From Diphasiastrum complanatum (taxonomy: Eukaryota; Streptophyta; Lycopodiopsida; Lycopodiales; Lycopodiaceae), in the NCBI GenBank assembly GCA_029204225.1, contig CM055109.1:46684966-46748965 (forward strand): a stretch of 64,000 nucleotides of DNA. Reading direction: 5' to 3'. Every line of letters starts with the position of its first letter. Positions within the stretch are counted from its first letter, which is position 1. The notes under the pieces were generated by a model. That model worked only from the letters and a program-made list of their open reading frames with translations, searched no databases and was not told the DNA's origin. Below, piece by piece: positions 35,755 to 49,769 of the stretch. A program made the position numbers and the translations under genes.

Positions 35755-35870
35755 CATATCCGAGTCGACCTTCAACTTGACCTGAGTCAACCTTCGATTC
35801 AAATCAAGTCGGCCTTCAAGTTGACCCAAGTCGAACCATCTTTGACTCTACTTGACAATATTCGAGTCGA
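35755..35870. repeat. Minisatellite of about 22 bp, 3-5 degenerate units
   Basis: Units of the form GAGTCGACCTTCAACTTGACC alternate with GAGTCAACCTTCGATTCAAA and AAGTCGGCCTTCAAGTTGACC. A further unit follows at about 35868. Several contain the palindromic core GTCGAC or its variants. Confidence 0.7.
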
Positions 35871-35996
35871 CCTACAAAATATTCTTCTAGTCTCACGACT
35901 ATGCTTCAACAATTTCAAATTGTGGTTATGGTGGCTTCTGTCATTAGTGATAGATTAAGGCATTGATCACCATTTAATTGCATATTAGTTAAGATT

Positions 35997-36331
35997 GTTA
36001 GTGTACATAATCCATCATTTGATTAGTATAGAATAGATCAAAATAGTAGGGTAAAAGCATGAATGTAGAATCAGTGTATAGACATCTAAAAACCCTTGAA
36101 AAAGTACTTCACGATAGCGATAGTGAGAGATAGAGCAATAATAAGAATAGAGAGCAATGCCCTCCCTAGTGCATTGTTAGTGTACATAATCCATCTTGTT
36201 AGTATAAAAATAAATCAGAAGAATAACGCAAAAGCACGAATGCAGAATCAATGTATAGACATTTTCAAACTCTTGAAAGTGTACTTTGCGATAGTGATAG
36301 TGAGAGATAGAGCGATAGCATAGCGCAATGC
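35997..36331. repeat. Tandem duplication, period 179 bp
   Basis: GTTAGTGTACATAATCCATC starts at 35997 and again at 36176, and the following about 155 bp agree with scattered changes (AGAATCA.TGTATAGACAT, GATAGTGAGAGATAGAGC). Noncoding. Confidence 0.85.
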
Positions 36332-36855
36332 CCATCTGTAATTTCTTCGCATCGTCATCTTATAATATTCTTCTATCAACAAAGTGACTATTTACTTATG
36401 ATTCATATTTGTCACAATAGTCCTTGCACGTCATAATCTCATGAACGTTGTTGTTGATGAAGTATGATGTGTTCTATCCTTTAAAACCATTAACCTCTGT
36501 TCTGCTTCTGGTACTTCTTGCAAAGTTTAACTATAGCTTATTAGCTATAATTCCATGTATTAGAGGAGTTACTAATGCTAAAAAGACCCTTTAAGAATTG
36601 CCACATAGGCTGCCCGAGTGGCAGCCAAGTAGACTAAAGCTAAATTTTTTGAAATTATAAATGCCAAAAAAAGTAGAATAAAGAATGAAAGGAGACATTG
36701 GAAAAATTTAAAATTAAAGAGGGGGATGGGGCAAAATTTACAATGAACATCGTAAATTGAGAAGAAAAAAAAATTATTGTGAGAGGAGAAGTCAAAGAGG
36801 GGATTTGGGAGAAAAGGAGAGGTTTTTTTTTAAATTATTATTAACTTCATAGAAA

Positions 36856-37297
36856 GGGGGGGGGGGGGGGGGGTGGTGTGGGGGACTTTTTATAAAAATG
36901 AAAAAAAGGGGGGTTGGACTGGCCCCGTTTGGGGGGCAGTTGGCCATCGGCCCCCCCCCACCCTCTCTAGCGCCCCCCGAGTGGGGCACCAGCTCCACGC
37001 TCGGAGGCCCGGGCCTCTAGCTGTATTTTGGGGGCACCAGCTCCCCACTCGGAGGCCCGAGCCACGCAACCCGGGCCTTTGAGCGGGGAGCTGGCGCCCC
37101 ACTCGGGGCGCACGAGCCCGTCGCAGCCCAGGCCTCGAAGCGAGGAGCTGGCACCTCACTCGGGGGTGCCAGAGAGGGTAGGGGCGCGTTGGCCCTCACC
37201 CCTCTTGTCAAGTGGGGGGCAACTGGCCCCGCTGGTTAGCTAACCCCCGACGGGGACCCGCGCCCCGAAGTGGGGTGTCCCCCCCCCCCCCCCCCCC
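36856..37297. repeat. GC-rich minisatellite block bounded by G18 and C19
   Basis: G18 (36856-36873) and C19 (37279-37297) flank about 400 bp of sequence far more GC-rich than its surroundings. It is built of degenerate units of about 45-60 bp (GGGGCACCAGCTCC, CACTCGGAGGCCCG, GAGCTGGCGCCCCACTCGG). Frames on both strands translate to Pro/Gly/Arg-rich repeats and are not considered genes. Confidence 0.75.
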
Positions 37298-37373
37298 TTT
37301 GCCCCCTTCCTCATTTTTTGAAATGTTATTATTCTCCCCCCCTTCTCTTTATCCAATGCCACTTTATTAGGGA

Positions 37374-37378
<5 letters not shown>

Positions 37379-37438
<60 letters not shown>
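37379..37438. repeat. (CT)29 microsatellite
   Basis: About 58 bp of perfect CT lie 80 bp after the C19 run. Confidence 0.93.
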
Positions 37439-37440
<2 letters not shown>

Positions 37441-38396
37441 ATTGTAGATGTTCATTCTAAAAGAATTTGCCCCAAATTTTTGGGAAGATTTTTTTATGTA
37501 ACGTAAAAGTACACATGTACTTTTATTACTGGTCTAAAAAGAGCTTTCAAGGTTGAAAAAAAATAAAAAGCATCTTTATAAAGGGCCTTTTTAAATCCAA
37601 CATTCCTCTAATGGTTGTCATAGGCAATTCAAATGGATTGTAAGCATGGTTGCCATAGACTCATGCCATATTGATACCGAGTTACAAAATCCTAAAGGCA
37701 ACTTGCACTTTTAAGTCAGTTGCATCTTTTCGCATTGATTTTCAACAAGAGGAACATGGCATTGGAATTTGGGGTTAGGAGTTGAATCTTTGAGGGAGAA
37801 AGAATAGGCCTAGGTTAAAAAATTGGTTGGAATAGCCAAGCAGATAATGGAAGCATATATAAGGGGTTGATTGGAGACAATTGTGGAGGGAGAAAGAAGT
37901 AGTGGTGCTGGGATAATGATAGAGTTGGGGCAGGTGAAGGTCGTGGGCTACAAAAGTGGGAGTCAAAAAAGTGCATGTGGGAGTGGTACGTGCTACAATT
38001 GCCAATCTAGGTTGGAATGTGTGCAACAATCAAAATAGAGATAAGGGTTTCATAGGTGATGAAGTAAGCCAGTTTGGGCTTGATTGGCCAAAGAGGTAAC
38101 ATAAAAAGCAATAGATGGGGCAAGTTGTAAAAACACAAATCGATGAAAGATGGGAGGAAGCATGTATCAACAAAGAGATATACATTATAAGGAGGGAGAT
38201 GACAAGCCAAGGGGTGCAAATGAATACAATGGAGGAAACTTAAATGTGTAGGCTAGCCGGATCTATGCAAAGTTTGACATCAATGAAGAGTGGATGCAAC
38301 AGGTAGCTACAAAATGGAAATGGGTGAAGGAGAGTATTTTGTAAGACACAAAAAAAGTTACAAATGCAAGGCTACAAATTAATCTGACTACATATT
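37439..38396. other. Intergenic, no gene
   Basis: No supported frame and no known motif. Purine-rich on the plus strand. Confidence 0.5.
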
Positions 38397-40606
<2,210 letters not shown>

Positions 40607-41431
40607 TGTTGGATTATTCTCCTACTAATCGACTAATCGACATTTTAATCTTCATCCAACTTTTATCCAGACCTGCAGATTTTTTTTTGTGTTTTGACAC
40701 AGTCTGCACAACTACTCGAAAACAGTTGACAATGTCGGCATTTTCGGGATTTTTCTCACTTCGGCTTTTTCACAAAATGCCAGATGCCTCAAGTGTTAAG
40801 AAAATAACTTTGGCGAAGACCTTCGCGTTATTCGTATTTTTTGCATAACAGTTTACGTTCATTTATGCAGAGTGACAGTTTACGTTCAAAGCCACCAACT
40901 TGTAATAATTCATCAAGCAAGTAATTTCTGAGAAGTCCTAACTGGATGGATGCCAGCACATCACAACCAACTGGATGACGCATTTGACAACCTAATTGCT
41001 TAATATAAATAGCTGCTCATATTCGTACATCTCAAGCATGAAGATCAATCATCAAGTTTTGAATAGTTAGCGTTCTTTCTCAAGCCTGCGAGCTTGGACA
41101 CTCCTGAGCATTCTAGCTCACTTCTTTGGAGTTGATTAGATATTGCTATTGCGCTTACTACTTGTCAACATTGCGCTTATATTTAGTCGTTCAAAGATAG
41201 CTTAGAGTACGCGGCTTCGATGTGCAACTTGTTGTACTCATTTACATCTGTTTCGTTTTCATATTGAATCAATACTCTCTTCTTGTTGCATTCAGACTCA
41301 TATCAGAATGTCTGCATTTTTGTAGTTCTTCGTGACTGATTATTTGTTTGATAATTCAATGCTTAATGTTTGGCTACGTAATCACTGTAGTACTAATGAT
41401 TTCAAATTTAGTTACTATAAGATCGAACGTG
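40607..41431 (+). repeat. Copia LTR, plus orientation (copy 3, 5' LTR, 3'-truncated)
   Basis: It begins TGTTGGATTATTCTCCTACT and parallels copies 1 and 2 (19796-21012, 21110-22190) through the TATA box (AATATAAATAG, about 41004), the CTCCTGAGCATTCTAGCTCA block and GGCTACGTAATCACTGTAGT. Similarity stops at about 41431, where the sequence joins the pre-integrase part of pol, so the LTR end, primer site and gag have been deleted. No microsatellite at the TC position. Confidence 0.85.
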
Positions 41432-43440
41432 TAAGGTGGAGTTTGAGTCTGATCAATGCAGAATTATTGATAGGAGTAATAAGATCCTTGCACTTGGCAA
41501 GAGGCATGGATACTTATGCAGTTTGGCGTATTGTTAATCTGATTCTAGTCAAGTCTTGAAAACCTCTATTCTTGTCAATAAAGCATTACTATGGCATCAT
41601 CGCTTAGGAAACATGAATTATGCATCTGTTTCAAACATGTCCAGACAATCCCTAGCACTTGATCTCGACTATCCTTCTGGCAAAGTCGATCTCCCTGTCT
41701 GCCATAGCTGCATTCTTGGAAAGCAGACTAGGATTCCTTTTAGATCGAGTCATAAGAATGCAGCAAAAGGTTTGTTAGATGTTGTTCATTCAGATATATG
41801 TGGACCTATGCAAACTCCATCATTGCTAGATGCAAAGTATTTCATTACCTTTATTGATGAATTTTCCAGAAGAACAATTGTTTACTTCATTAAGCAAAAA
41901 TTGGAGGCTTTCATCAAGTTCAGACAATTTAAAGAGCATGCAGAAAATCAAACTGGCAAAAGAATCAAAGCACTAAGGTCCGACAATGGGAAAAAATACA
42001 TCTCCACCGAATTCAAGGAGTACTATCTTAACAACGGCATTGAGAAACAATATATTACCTCCTATTCGCCTCAGTCAAATGGTCTTGCTGAGAGAAAGAA
42101 CAGAACTTTAGTCGAATCGACAAAGTGCATGTTATCACATGTGTCAATTCTGAAGTCCTTTATGGGCTGAAGCTGTTTCAACAACAAACTATATTCAGAA
42201 CATATGTCCTACTAAAGGTCTCTCAGACAAAACACCATTCAAAGTTTGGACATGTACCAAACCTTCTTTAGCAAACTTACGAGTTTTTGGATGTACTGCT
42301 TATGCGCAGATTCCTCATGATCTCAGGAAGAAGCTTGACTTCCAGAGTATCAAACGTATTTTCATCAGCTACACTACTTCAGATCAAGCTTACAAGTTGT
42401 TCGATCCCATCGAGTCGAAGATATTCACTAGTCGGGATGTCATCTTCATCGAAGATCAGTTTATCGACCTCAAGGGAAAAGGCAAAGCCCATGTAGCCGA
42501 CTTGTCTGACTCGTCCGACATATTGAACTTCGAGGTTCCTCAGTCGACTATTCCTATTGAAGGTCCAACCTCATCTACTTTCGACGAACAACATATCAAC
42601 GACGAATCCGAAGATGATGATATTACAGTTCAACAACTATAGTATGATGAAAATGATCAACTTCCTCTATTGCCCAGAAGATCATCAAGAAAGCAGACCA
42701 CCTATCAGGTATATCGGCGAGTTTGCAACCTACCTTGTTCAGGAGCCAACGATTGTGGAAGAGGCACTCAGTCAGCCTGATTTCGATCTCTAAAAAAAGC
42801 TATAAATAAAGAGTTTCATCCCTTATCAAGAACCAGACATGGACGATTGTTGAATTACCTGCTAGCAAATGTAGTCGATTGCAAATGGATTTTCAAAGTC
42901 AAGTACAAAGCAGACGGAATCATCGACAGAAGAGAAGCCCAACTTGTCGCAAGAGGATTTTCTCAAGTATACAATGTCGATTACACTGAGACCTTCAGTC
43001 CAGTAGTCAAGCATTCTTCTATTCGACTTTTATTATCATTTGCTGTTGCAGCAGATTTGGAAATACATCAAATTAATGTATAGACATCATATCTCAATGG
43101 AGTTATCAAAGAAGACATTTACATGGTGCAACCCAAAGGTTATATTATTGAAGGTAAACACAATCATGTGTATAAACTCCATAAAGCACTTTATGGCTTG
43201 AAGCAATCTGTTCAAGCATGGTTTTGAAGGATCAATATTTTCCTTACTGATCACGGCTACACACCAAGCTCTTCAAATTGAAATGTTTACTTCAAGACAG
43301 TGCAACAGTCTTTTATCATTATCACTTTCAAACATGGATGACACATTGCTTTTCGACAACAATATTGATATGATAAAAGAAGACAAGTCAATGCTATCTT
43401 TTGAATTCAACATGACCGATCTGGGCTAAACTCGACGAAC
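41432..43440 (+). pseudogene. Ty1/copia pol: gag-pre-integrase, integrase, RT (broken)
   Basis: Starting within the gag-pre-integrase domain, 41556-42170 encodes the HHCC finger (HHRLGNMNYASV to CHSCILGK) and the integrase core. All three acidic residues are visible: VVHSDICGPM, LRSDNGKKY and NGLAERKNRTL. A frameshift at about 42170 leads to VFGCTAYAQIP and KLFDPIESK (integrase end), then an acidic linker. From 42847 comes RT (CKWIFKVKYKADG, FSQVYNVDYTETFSPVV, ALYGLKQ). The YVDD box is degenerate (NMDD in a shifted frame) near 43337. The element stops at about 43440 without RNase H. Same family as the LTR before it. Confidence 0.88.
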
Positions 43441-43735
43441 AATTCTAGAACAATAATTGCAAAAAATGATCCAAAAAGTGGTTTTCCAAGTCATTTTCCA
43501 TAAGGATCTGGTTCCTGAAAATACTTTTCTTCAATTTTTTCTGATCTAATGACATTTCTGACTTTTGCTCATCAGTCTTTCCATACATTTCCGATTTTTT
43601 TTTTTTTTTTTGTCTTTTCCAAAAGAAAACGTCAACCAAGTAGTGAAAACAAAAAATTGAAAAACAATCAAAATAAAATCAAAATAAAACCATAGTGTCG
43701 GATCTCCAAATGTTCCAAAATAACTGTTCCATAGT

Positions 43736-44702
43736 TCAAGATTTCTTTGACTTTATACGGTCGTTCACCGGTAACTTCAATTTCCCTTTGATCAGCTTGG
43801 TTTTATACATCAATGCTAGATCTCCTTCTTTTAGATCCTTTTTGTGTAATCGGCGATCATGCCATGCCTTACGGCGAGATTTCTTTGCTGCTAACGCATG
43901 AACTGCCATCAATCTGGTCTCACCTAATTCTTTGCAAAACTTCATGACGCAATTGTAAGGACTTGCATCATCTAATCACTCGGTTGCTGCTATGCGTAGA
44001 GATGGTACTAAAAATTCAATTGGCATGACAACATCTTGACCATAAACCAGGGTGTTTGATTGGTACTACTCTTGTAAGCAGTTCTGAATGCCCAGAATGA
44101 CTCGCTTCAACCGTTTTTGTCATAATAGTGCAGAGAATCTTATTGGAAGTTTTAGCTTGGCCAATACCCCTGGGATAATACGGAGTACTAAACCGGTGTA
44201 TAACAAAAAAGTCTTCTAACAAACACTTTATCATTTGATTAACAAAGTGTGTACCACGATCACTGACGATCTCAATAGGACATCCGAATCTAGTGATGAT
44301 GTGCTCATAGAGGAATTTAGTCGTCGATTTTGCATCAGCAACTTTAACAGCTTTGGCTTCAACCCACTTGGTCATATAATCGGTTGCTACGATGATATAT
44401 CTAGCTTGAGATCCTCTTGCCGTAGGATGAATAAGTCCAACATAATCTAGGCCCCATTTCTCAAATAGTGCTTGCGATAAAATCAGATGTAAGAGTTCAT
44501 AGTTCTCTTGCGTAGGACGTCGTGCTCGTTGGCAGACATCACATGACTGAATATAATTTTTGGTGTCTTTATGAAGTGTAGGCCACCAACACCCTGACTG
44601 CAAAATCTTGCGAATAGTGATATGTGTAGAAAAATCTCCTCCACCCATTCCATCATGTGAAAACATGATTAATTCAAGTACTTCATGCGATAAGCTAACC
44701 AT
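43736..44702 (-). pseudogene. Ty3/gypsy integrase, defective
   Basis: Minus-strand frame 44702-44016 carries the zinc finger region (SCDVCQRARRP; the His of the usual GGHF is Asp) and the core: WGLDYVGLIHP and EIVSDRGTHFVN give the two Asp residues. The catalytic Glu of 'GNGQAESSNK' is Lys here (GQAKTSNK). The C-terminal part follows in 43945-43736 (RKAWHDRRLHKKDLKEGD) and stops before the GPY/F motif. It could not integrate DNA. No protease, RT or RNase H precedes it. Confidence 0.85.
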
Positions 44703-44737
44703 CCAACAAGCATGCTACAAACTAGAAAATTGGCGTA

Positions 44738-44757
44738 GCTCCACGGCAACGCCGCCA
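44738..44757 (-). other. tRNA-Asp-type primer binding site
   Basis: On the minus strand TGGCGGCGTTGCCGTGGAGC matches the tRNA-Asp-complementary site TGGCGCCGTTGCCGGGGATC at 17 of 20 positions, preceded by AATTT. The LTR should therefore lie at 44760 and above. Only about 35 bp separate this site from the integrase frame at 44702. Confidence 0.7.
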
Positions 44758-44759
44758 AA

Positions 44760-45620
44760 ATTGTAGTGGGTTCTTTCCTAGCCTAACCCAAGATCCAAGC
44801 AATCTAGCATCAGGGAGAAGAAGTCAGTTGTCACGCGTAGGTTCGTTCCCAAGGGAGCAATAGCATATCTCAGATTTCAACTTGAATGGTAGATCCACAT
44901 CTAACTCTAACATCCATTAACCCTAAGCATTAACACTACGATCCACAATGAAGATGACTTACTCTTTCTCTCTCTCCCTCTCTCTCTTACAAAAAGCATA
45001 AGAAATAGCAATTCCAATAACATTCAGATCCAACAATTAGCAAATACAATAAAAGCATGAGAGATGGAGGAAAAGTGATAGAGAGCAAGGATGAATGATG
45101 TTGTTGGAAGTAAATCTGGTTTGTCAATGTTTGGCTAGATCTACTCACAATGTGGTGTAGTATAGAGAGGATCGTCCGCTTTCTAAGTTTTTTACCAAGC
45201 TTTAGACGGAGTGCGAAAAAAAAACAATGATGAAGCACTAAGGCTTACCCAACTATTGCTCAAAATAGAAATGAAATTGACCCCTTTTTCATAGAGCACG
45301 ATTCATTTTTGGCCTCTGCAAATTCTGTCTTAGATAAAAAATGTCTAAAAATAGAAAAATGTAGTTTTATTCATCAGATATCCATCATCAAAATTCGCAG
45401 ACAATTCGTTGGAGCTCAAATTGATTCTCACGATTTCTCTGCTATCTCTGTGAATTCTGATCAGACACATTTTGCATTGTCAGACGTTTTTTCTCTTTTG
45501 GCATAAAAAAATCACTTAGAAGAATTCGCGGACCCTAAGAACGTTGCCTCAAAATTCACGACCATCATTACCAAATCTTGGACACCGAGGATGATTTCTG
45601 GGTGAAGTTGCGAATTTCTG
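44760..45620 (-). other. Presumed LTR of the minus-strand gypsy remnant, then ORF-X leader
   Basis: The stretch contains a pyrimidine-rich tract (44962-44992) and AT-rich sequence without coding frames. The LTR right border at 44760 is inferred from the primer site; its other border is not identifiable. Somewhere before 45630 the sequence changes to the 5' region of ORF-X copy 2. Confidence 0.35.
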
Positions 45621-45632
45621 CCAAAAAAAGTC

Positions 45633-45640
45633 TATATATA
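45633..45640 (+). promoter_or_regulatory. TATA box of ORF-X copy 2
   Basis: TCTATATATAG followed by a pyrimidine-rich stretch (CCTCCCCCTTCTCTCC), 118 bp before the ATG at 45751. This is a good plant core-promoter layout. Confidence 0.55.
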
Positions 45641-45750
45641 GTCCTCCCCCTTCTCTCCACAAGTTCCATTTAGATTGTTGCTCTCGAGTTTATGCCAAAT
45701 TTTTTTCAAAATTTTCAAAATTCTCAGAGCAATCTAAAATCACTGCTATC

Positions 45751-48700
45751 ATGGCTTCCCGTGATTCCTCGCTTAGCTTGCATCGACGTAAACCCCCTTG
45801 TCCTTATTCAGGGGATATCGTCATGATCTATCTTAAGAATTACGCCGAGCAGCTCACCCTAGCCAAGGATATCCTCACCAACCTTGGCTTTGATCTGACA
45901 CTTTTCTGGGACCAGCAGAGCGAGAGCCTCATCCGAGCAGCCTACTCCACCTATTTAGATGAGTTCCAAACTTTTCGGATTACATCCAAGAGTGGCAGCT
46001 ATTCTATTATCAACGTCTCTCTTGGGGATCTCCAGAGCATCGATTTTTCTAATTTCGGAGAGACAATCCATGGAAAGGGCACTAGCTATGATGCCAAGTA
46101 CTTCATAAAATTTCTGACAGACGATGGCGATTGCTATCCACCTCATCGTGGATCCCCATCTACGGGCCGCCTGAGAGATCCTCGTCACCATGGTCGCAGT
46201 GCATACCACCAAGATGGATCGCATACCACCAAGTGACCTCTTTTCTTTGACCCTCACCATGGATGATTTCACTTAAAATTACAAGTGGGCTGAGAAGGTA
46301 GCAGAGAAGCTGTGTGGAGCTCTGAAAGCCCGCAAACCAATTACCAAATGTGGGTATCTCCTCCACATGTTGGTCACCAAACAATTGGGGTCTAGGGCGG
46401 CTGCTGCCATCAAGGAGCTGGAAGATGTTTATCCAAGCACAAAAAAACGAGCCACCCCCCCAACCAACAGCAGAACCGGTGTCACCAGCCACCTACTAAG
46501 AAGCAGAAAGAGAAGGCGATCAGCACAGAAGCTGATGTCCCACATGACATTCTATCCAATGACATCGGGGTGGAATATGCTGAATCCGGAGGGAGCCTTA
46601 AACCATCTCAGGTCCCAAAGGAGGTCCTAGAGCAGCAGGCAGCCTTACTTCACCAGGCCTAGCAACGCCGACAAGCAGTAGCAGCAGCAGTAGGCAGCTC
46701 CGAAACGACAGGCACTTCCGGCTCAGATCCTATGGGCATGATTCCGTCCACATAGGCAATCTCCTCTCCATCACTTGCTCTCACACTCCCACCCCCACCC
46801 CCACCATTTACTACCACCTCCACACCCTTACTGACTCTCAACACGGGCTTCACTTCCACACTTTCACAAAAGCCCTCACATGTACAAATCTCCACCCTAC
46901 TTGACTCCACAGTCAACGTAGATGATTTTGCATTACAATTACTAACTGCACTTCCATCAACTACTGTCACTACTAACCCAATCCAACAATCTCTGCCACG
47001 TAGTATTTCCCCACCTCTTGTACCCCTCAATCCACAATCACCCTCACCTACCTTCCATACACCTCCGTCTAGCCCTGCTCCTAATTTTTTGCCATTCAAC
47101 CCAATGCCGTATCCTAACTACACATGCAACCCTCCCTGACATTGGTCCTTGGGAGCAGTTACCCCTTGTAGCCCAAAAAGTGGTAAGGTTGATGAATGAC
47201 TCCAATACAATCTATTCGGCACCCTAGGGGGACAATATACTATGCGACAATTCCGATGGTGCTATGGCGGACCTTCAGAAAGAAAAAACAAGGCTGGAGG
47301 AGGAAAACAAACAACAGCAGCTGCAAATCCAGAACCTCACGAATTAAAATCAACAACAGCAGCAAATGCTACTCCATCTCCTAAACCAGTTCCAATTGAA
47401 GGTATTCAACATGCAGCAAACCATCGATACCCTCAAAGCCAAAAAGGATGAGGCTATAGCAGATTCACAAGCAGCACGTTCCGCTATGAAGGAACAGTTG
47501 GAAATGGTGGACTTCAACGACTTCGCACCACCAGCTATTCCTGAGGGAATTGCCATTCCAGTGGTGGCCTATCAAACGCTAGTCCAAAAGCTGAAAGCCA
47601 CGACGAAGCAACACTCAAAATTACAACAATCATACATTGCTTCTATTGAGGCCCTAAACCATCACATAGCCACCTTGGAAGAACGCTTAAAGGCTGCTGC
47701 CCAGTCGACATCGTCGGTTCATGCAGAGCATGCCCAATTCCATGATTTGGGACACCACTTTGATGGACCAGATGGTGGAGATGGAGCAAGATTCCAACAG
47801 CCTCCTCCTGCAACTCAAGGCTTTGTATTTCAAGGCCAACCCCTGGGGCAAGGAGCTCAAACACCAACCAATCCATCAGGCTCTGGGGGTACTAGCTCCC
47901 AACATTATCTTTTCTCTTTCACTGCTTTTAACCCTCTCGACACCACTAACCCCACCTTTATTCCACAACAATTTTTTCCTAAGTCACAAAGAATTGCAGA
48001 AGCTAACCCCTCACCTCCTCTCTCTCCTGAACCCGATCCACAAATCCAACACGAGATTGCCTCTGAAGCACCAACCATCCGGCACAGAATCACGCCCATA
48101 GAACCAAGCAAGGAGTTGCATGCCTCTCAGGAGTTTGCAAAGAAGTATCCAACAACGAAAGAGTGAGGTGGCTACATACTGCCAGATTTGGACCAGTGTC
48201 AGACACATAAAGCAACAGTCAAACTCCTGGATCCACAACCTCTCTGGCATCATCAACTCTTCCTGCAAAGTAAGACCTCAATGGCACGATATCTCAAAGC
48301 CCCCTCCTACATGCGCACCAATTTTTATTACTATCCAATAGCGAGGCAAGAACCGTTTCCTACCACCAAGATCAAGAACAAAATCTTTTGGCCTAAGCTC
48401 ATAGGCATGGATACCGGCAACTTAGCCGAAGACATGGTCACCAACTGTCGAGTATTCTACCAGAAGCACCATGGCAATCTTGATCGCGACGTCAGATATT
48501 TTGCAGATAATTGCGGCCTGGTAGCATTTCTGGCAGAAGTCAGAGGTTTTGGGGATCGAGGGTTACCCCCAATTGCCCTTGATATCAATAAACCCTTGTG
48601 AACGCAAGACAACCATATCAACGCTGCAAGGCTCTATTATTGCGCTGCACTCACTTCCGCCCTGCATGTTGATATGGTGGAGCTATGGAAAACCCATAAC

Positions 48701-48811
48701 TTTCTCCAAGGTATGATCCATTATTACAAACCCATGCCCTTCCTGAACAAATTACAGTGGCAAATGATGGAGGGCATCGGCACGACAATCTACCACTCCC
48801 GACATCAATAG
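45751..48811 (+). pseudogene. ORF-X copy 2 (divergent form), broken
   Basis: Unrecognised protein with the same plan as the copies at 23054-26024 and 51477-53184. N-terminal domain: 45751-46236 (MASRDSSLSLHR, AAYSTYLDEFQTFRI). Pro/Ser/Thr-rich linker, open in one frame about 46680-47137. Gln-rich stretch near 47290-47390. Coiled coil: 47366-48166 (NHHIATLEERLKAAAQ). C-terminal domain: 48188-48811 (GLPPIALDINKPL, then an in-frame TGA at 48599, ARLYYCAALTSA, MMEGIGTTIY). Sequence identity to the other form is low overall but clear in the C-terminal blocks. At least three stops or shifts are needed to link the parts. Followed by a polypurine tract and LTR. Confidence 0.7.
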
Positions 48812-48881
48812 TCTCGTCTCCAAGAAGCACAAAAGATCCAGGATGAAAAGGCGTCGATTGGTGTGGGACCACCAATCCAAT

Positions 48882-48894
48882 AAGGAGGGGGATA
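48882..48894 (+). other. Polypurine tract before 3' LTR
   Basis: AAGGAGGGGGATAA ends two bases before the TG of the LTR at 48896. It primes plus-strand DNA synthesis in LTR elements and shows that ORF-X copy 2 is the last gene of its element. Confidence 0.7.
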
Positions 48895-48895
48895 A

Positions 48896-49620
48896 TGTTA
48901 GCCACTGTGCTAACACAGAAAATAAAAAAAAGAAAGAAATAAAACTCCGTGGCATGTGTTTTGTAAGACCACGTATGAGTATCTATTAATAAACTTCAGC
49001 CATGGCATGTGTTTTGTAAGTCCATGAGTAGAAGCTTAAATAATAATAAAATAGCTTAAACTTAGATTTAGAACTCAGACTTAGGAAACTTAAGATTAGG
49101 AATATTTTATCTTAAGTTTTCCTAAGTTAAGAAATTTGAATTTCTAAATCCTAAGTTAGAAGTTCTAGAAAGGCTAGAAACAAATTATTCCCATAAGTTA
49201 GTAGACACTTATGGAAGACTCTCCTTGCCATAAAAGGAGAGGTATTTGCATTGTAAACAACACTTTTGAGATTAAGCTATCCCGCTCTCTATTTTGGAGA
49301 ATTATCATTCTTTTTCATTTGTGTTCCCTTGGAAAGGTGCATAGCTTGAGGGAAGGTGCTCGGGCCTCCTCTTGCCTCCTTTTCATCGGTTTTATTGTGG
49401 TATGTTCATTACTGCTTATTTGCTTGGTATTAGCCGCAATATCATTTTATTACCCTTTGGGTGTTAATGTAGGATTTAGTTTAATCACCTTGCTAGTTGG
49501 GTAGGCCTTAGTAAGGTTTTGTATTTTGTCATCTTAGTCTATCTAAGATGTTGTGAGATTTTTTTTCTTCTTCTGAAACTAATGACTTTTGTGGTTTTCT
49601 CAGAGAAGACTGTTGGTATA
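48896..49620 (+). repeat. 3' LTR of the ORF-X copy 2 element
   Basis: It begins TGTTAGCCACTGTGCTAACA, a self-complementary start similar in style to TGTTGGTATTCCCAACA of the other ORF-X element. It contains a TTTTGTAAG-type direct repeat (48958 and 49011) and a CCATAAAAGG box (about 49228). The right border is not fixed and no second copy is present. Confidence 0.6.
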
Positions 49621-49769
49621 CCTGATCTGATAGTATCTTGATGGTTGGAACAAGAAAGCACAGCAAAAATGTTGTCGAAATGGCATGCAGACAATAGGAA
49701 GAAAAACAGTAGGAAAGAAAACAGCTAATACATATCAAGATAAAAACAGGGTTCATTGTACTTTCTCAG

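Noticed and set aside
36792-37243. Overlapping Pro/Gly/Arg-rich frames on both strands
   Set aside because: They arise from the GC-rich minisatellite; all frames look alike and none has a start context or motif.
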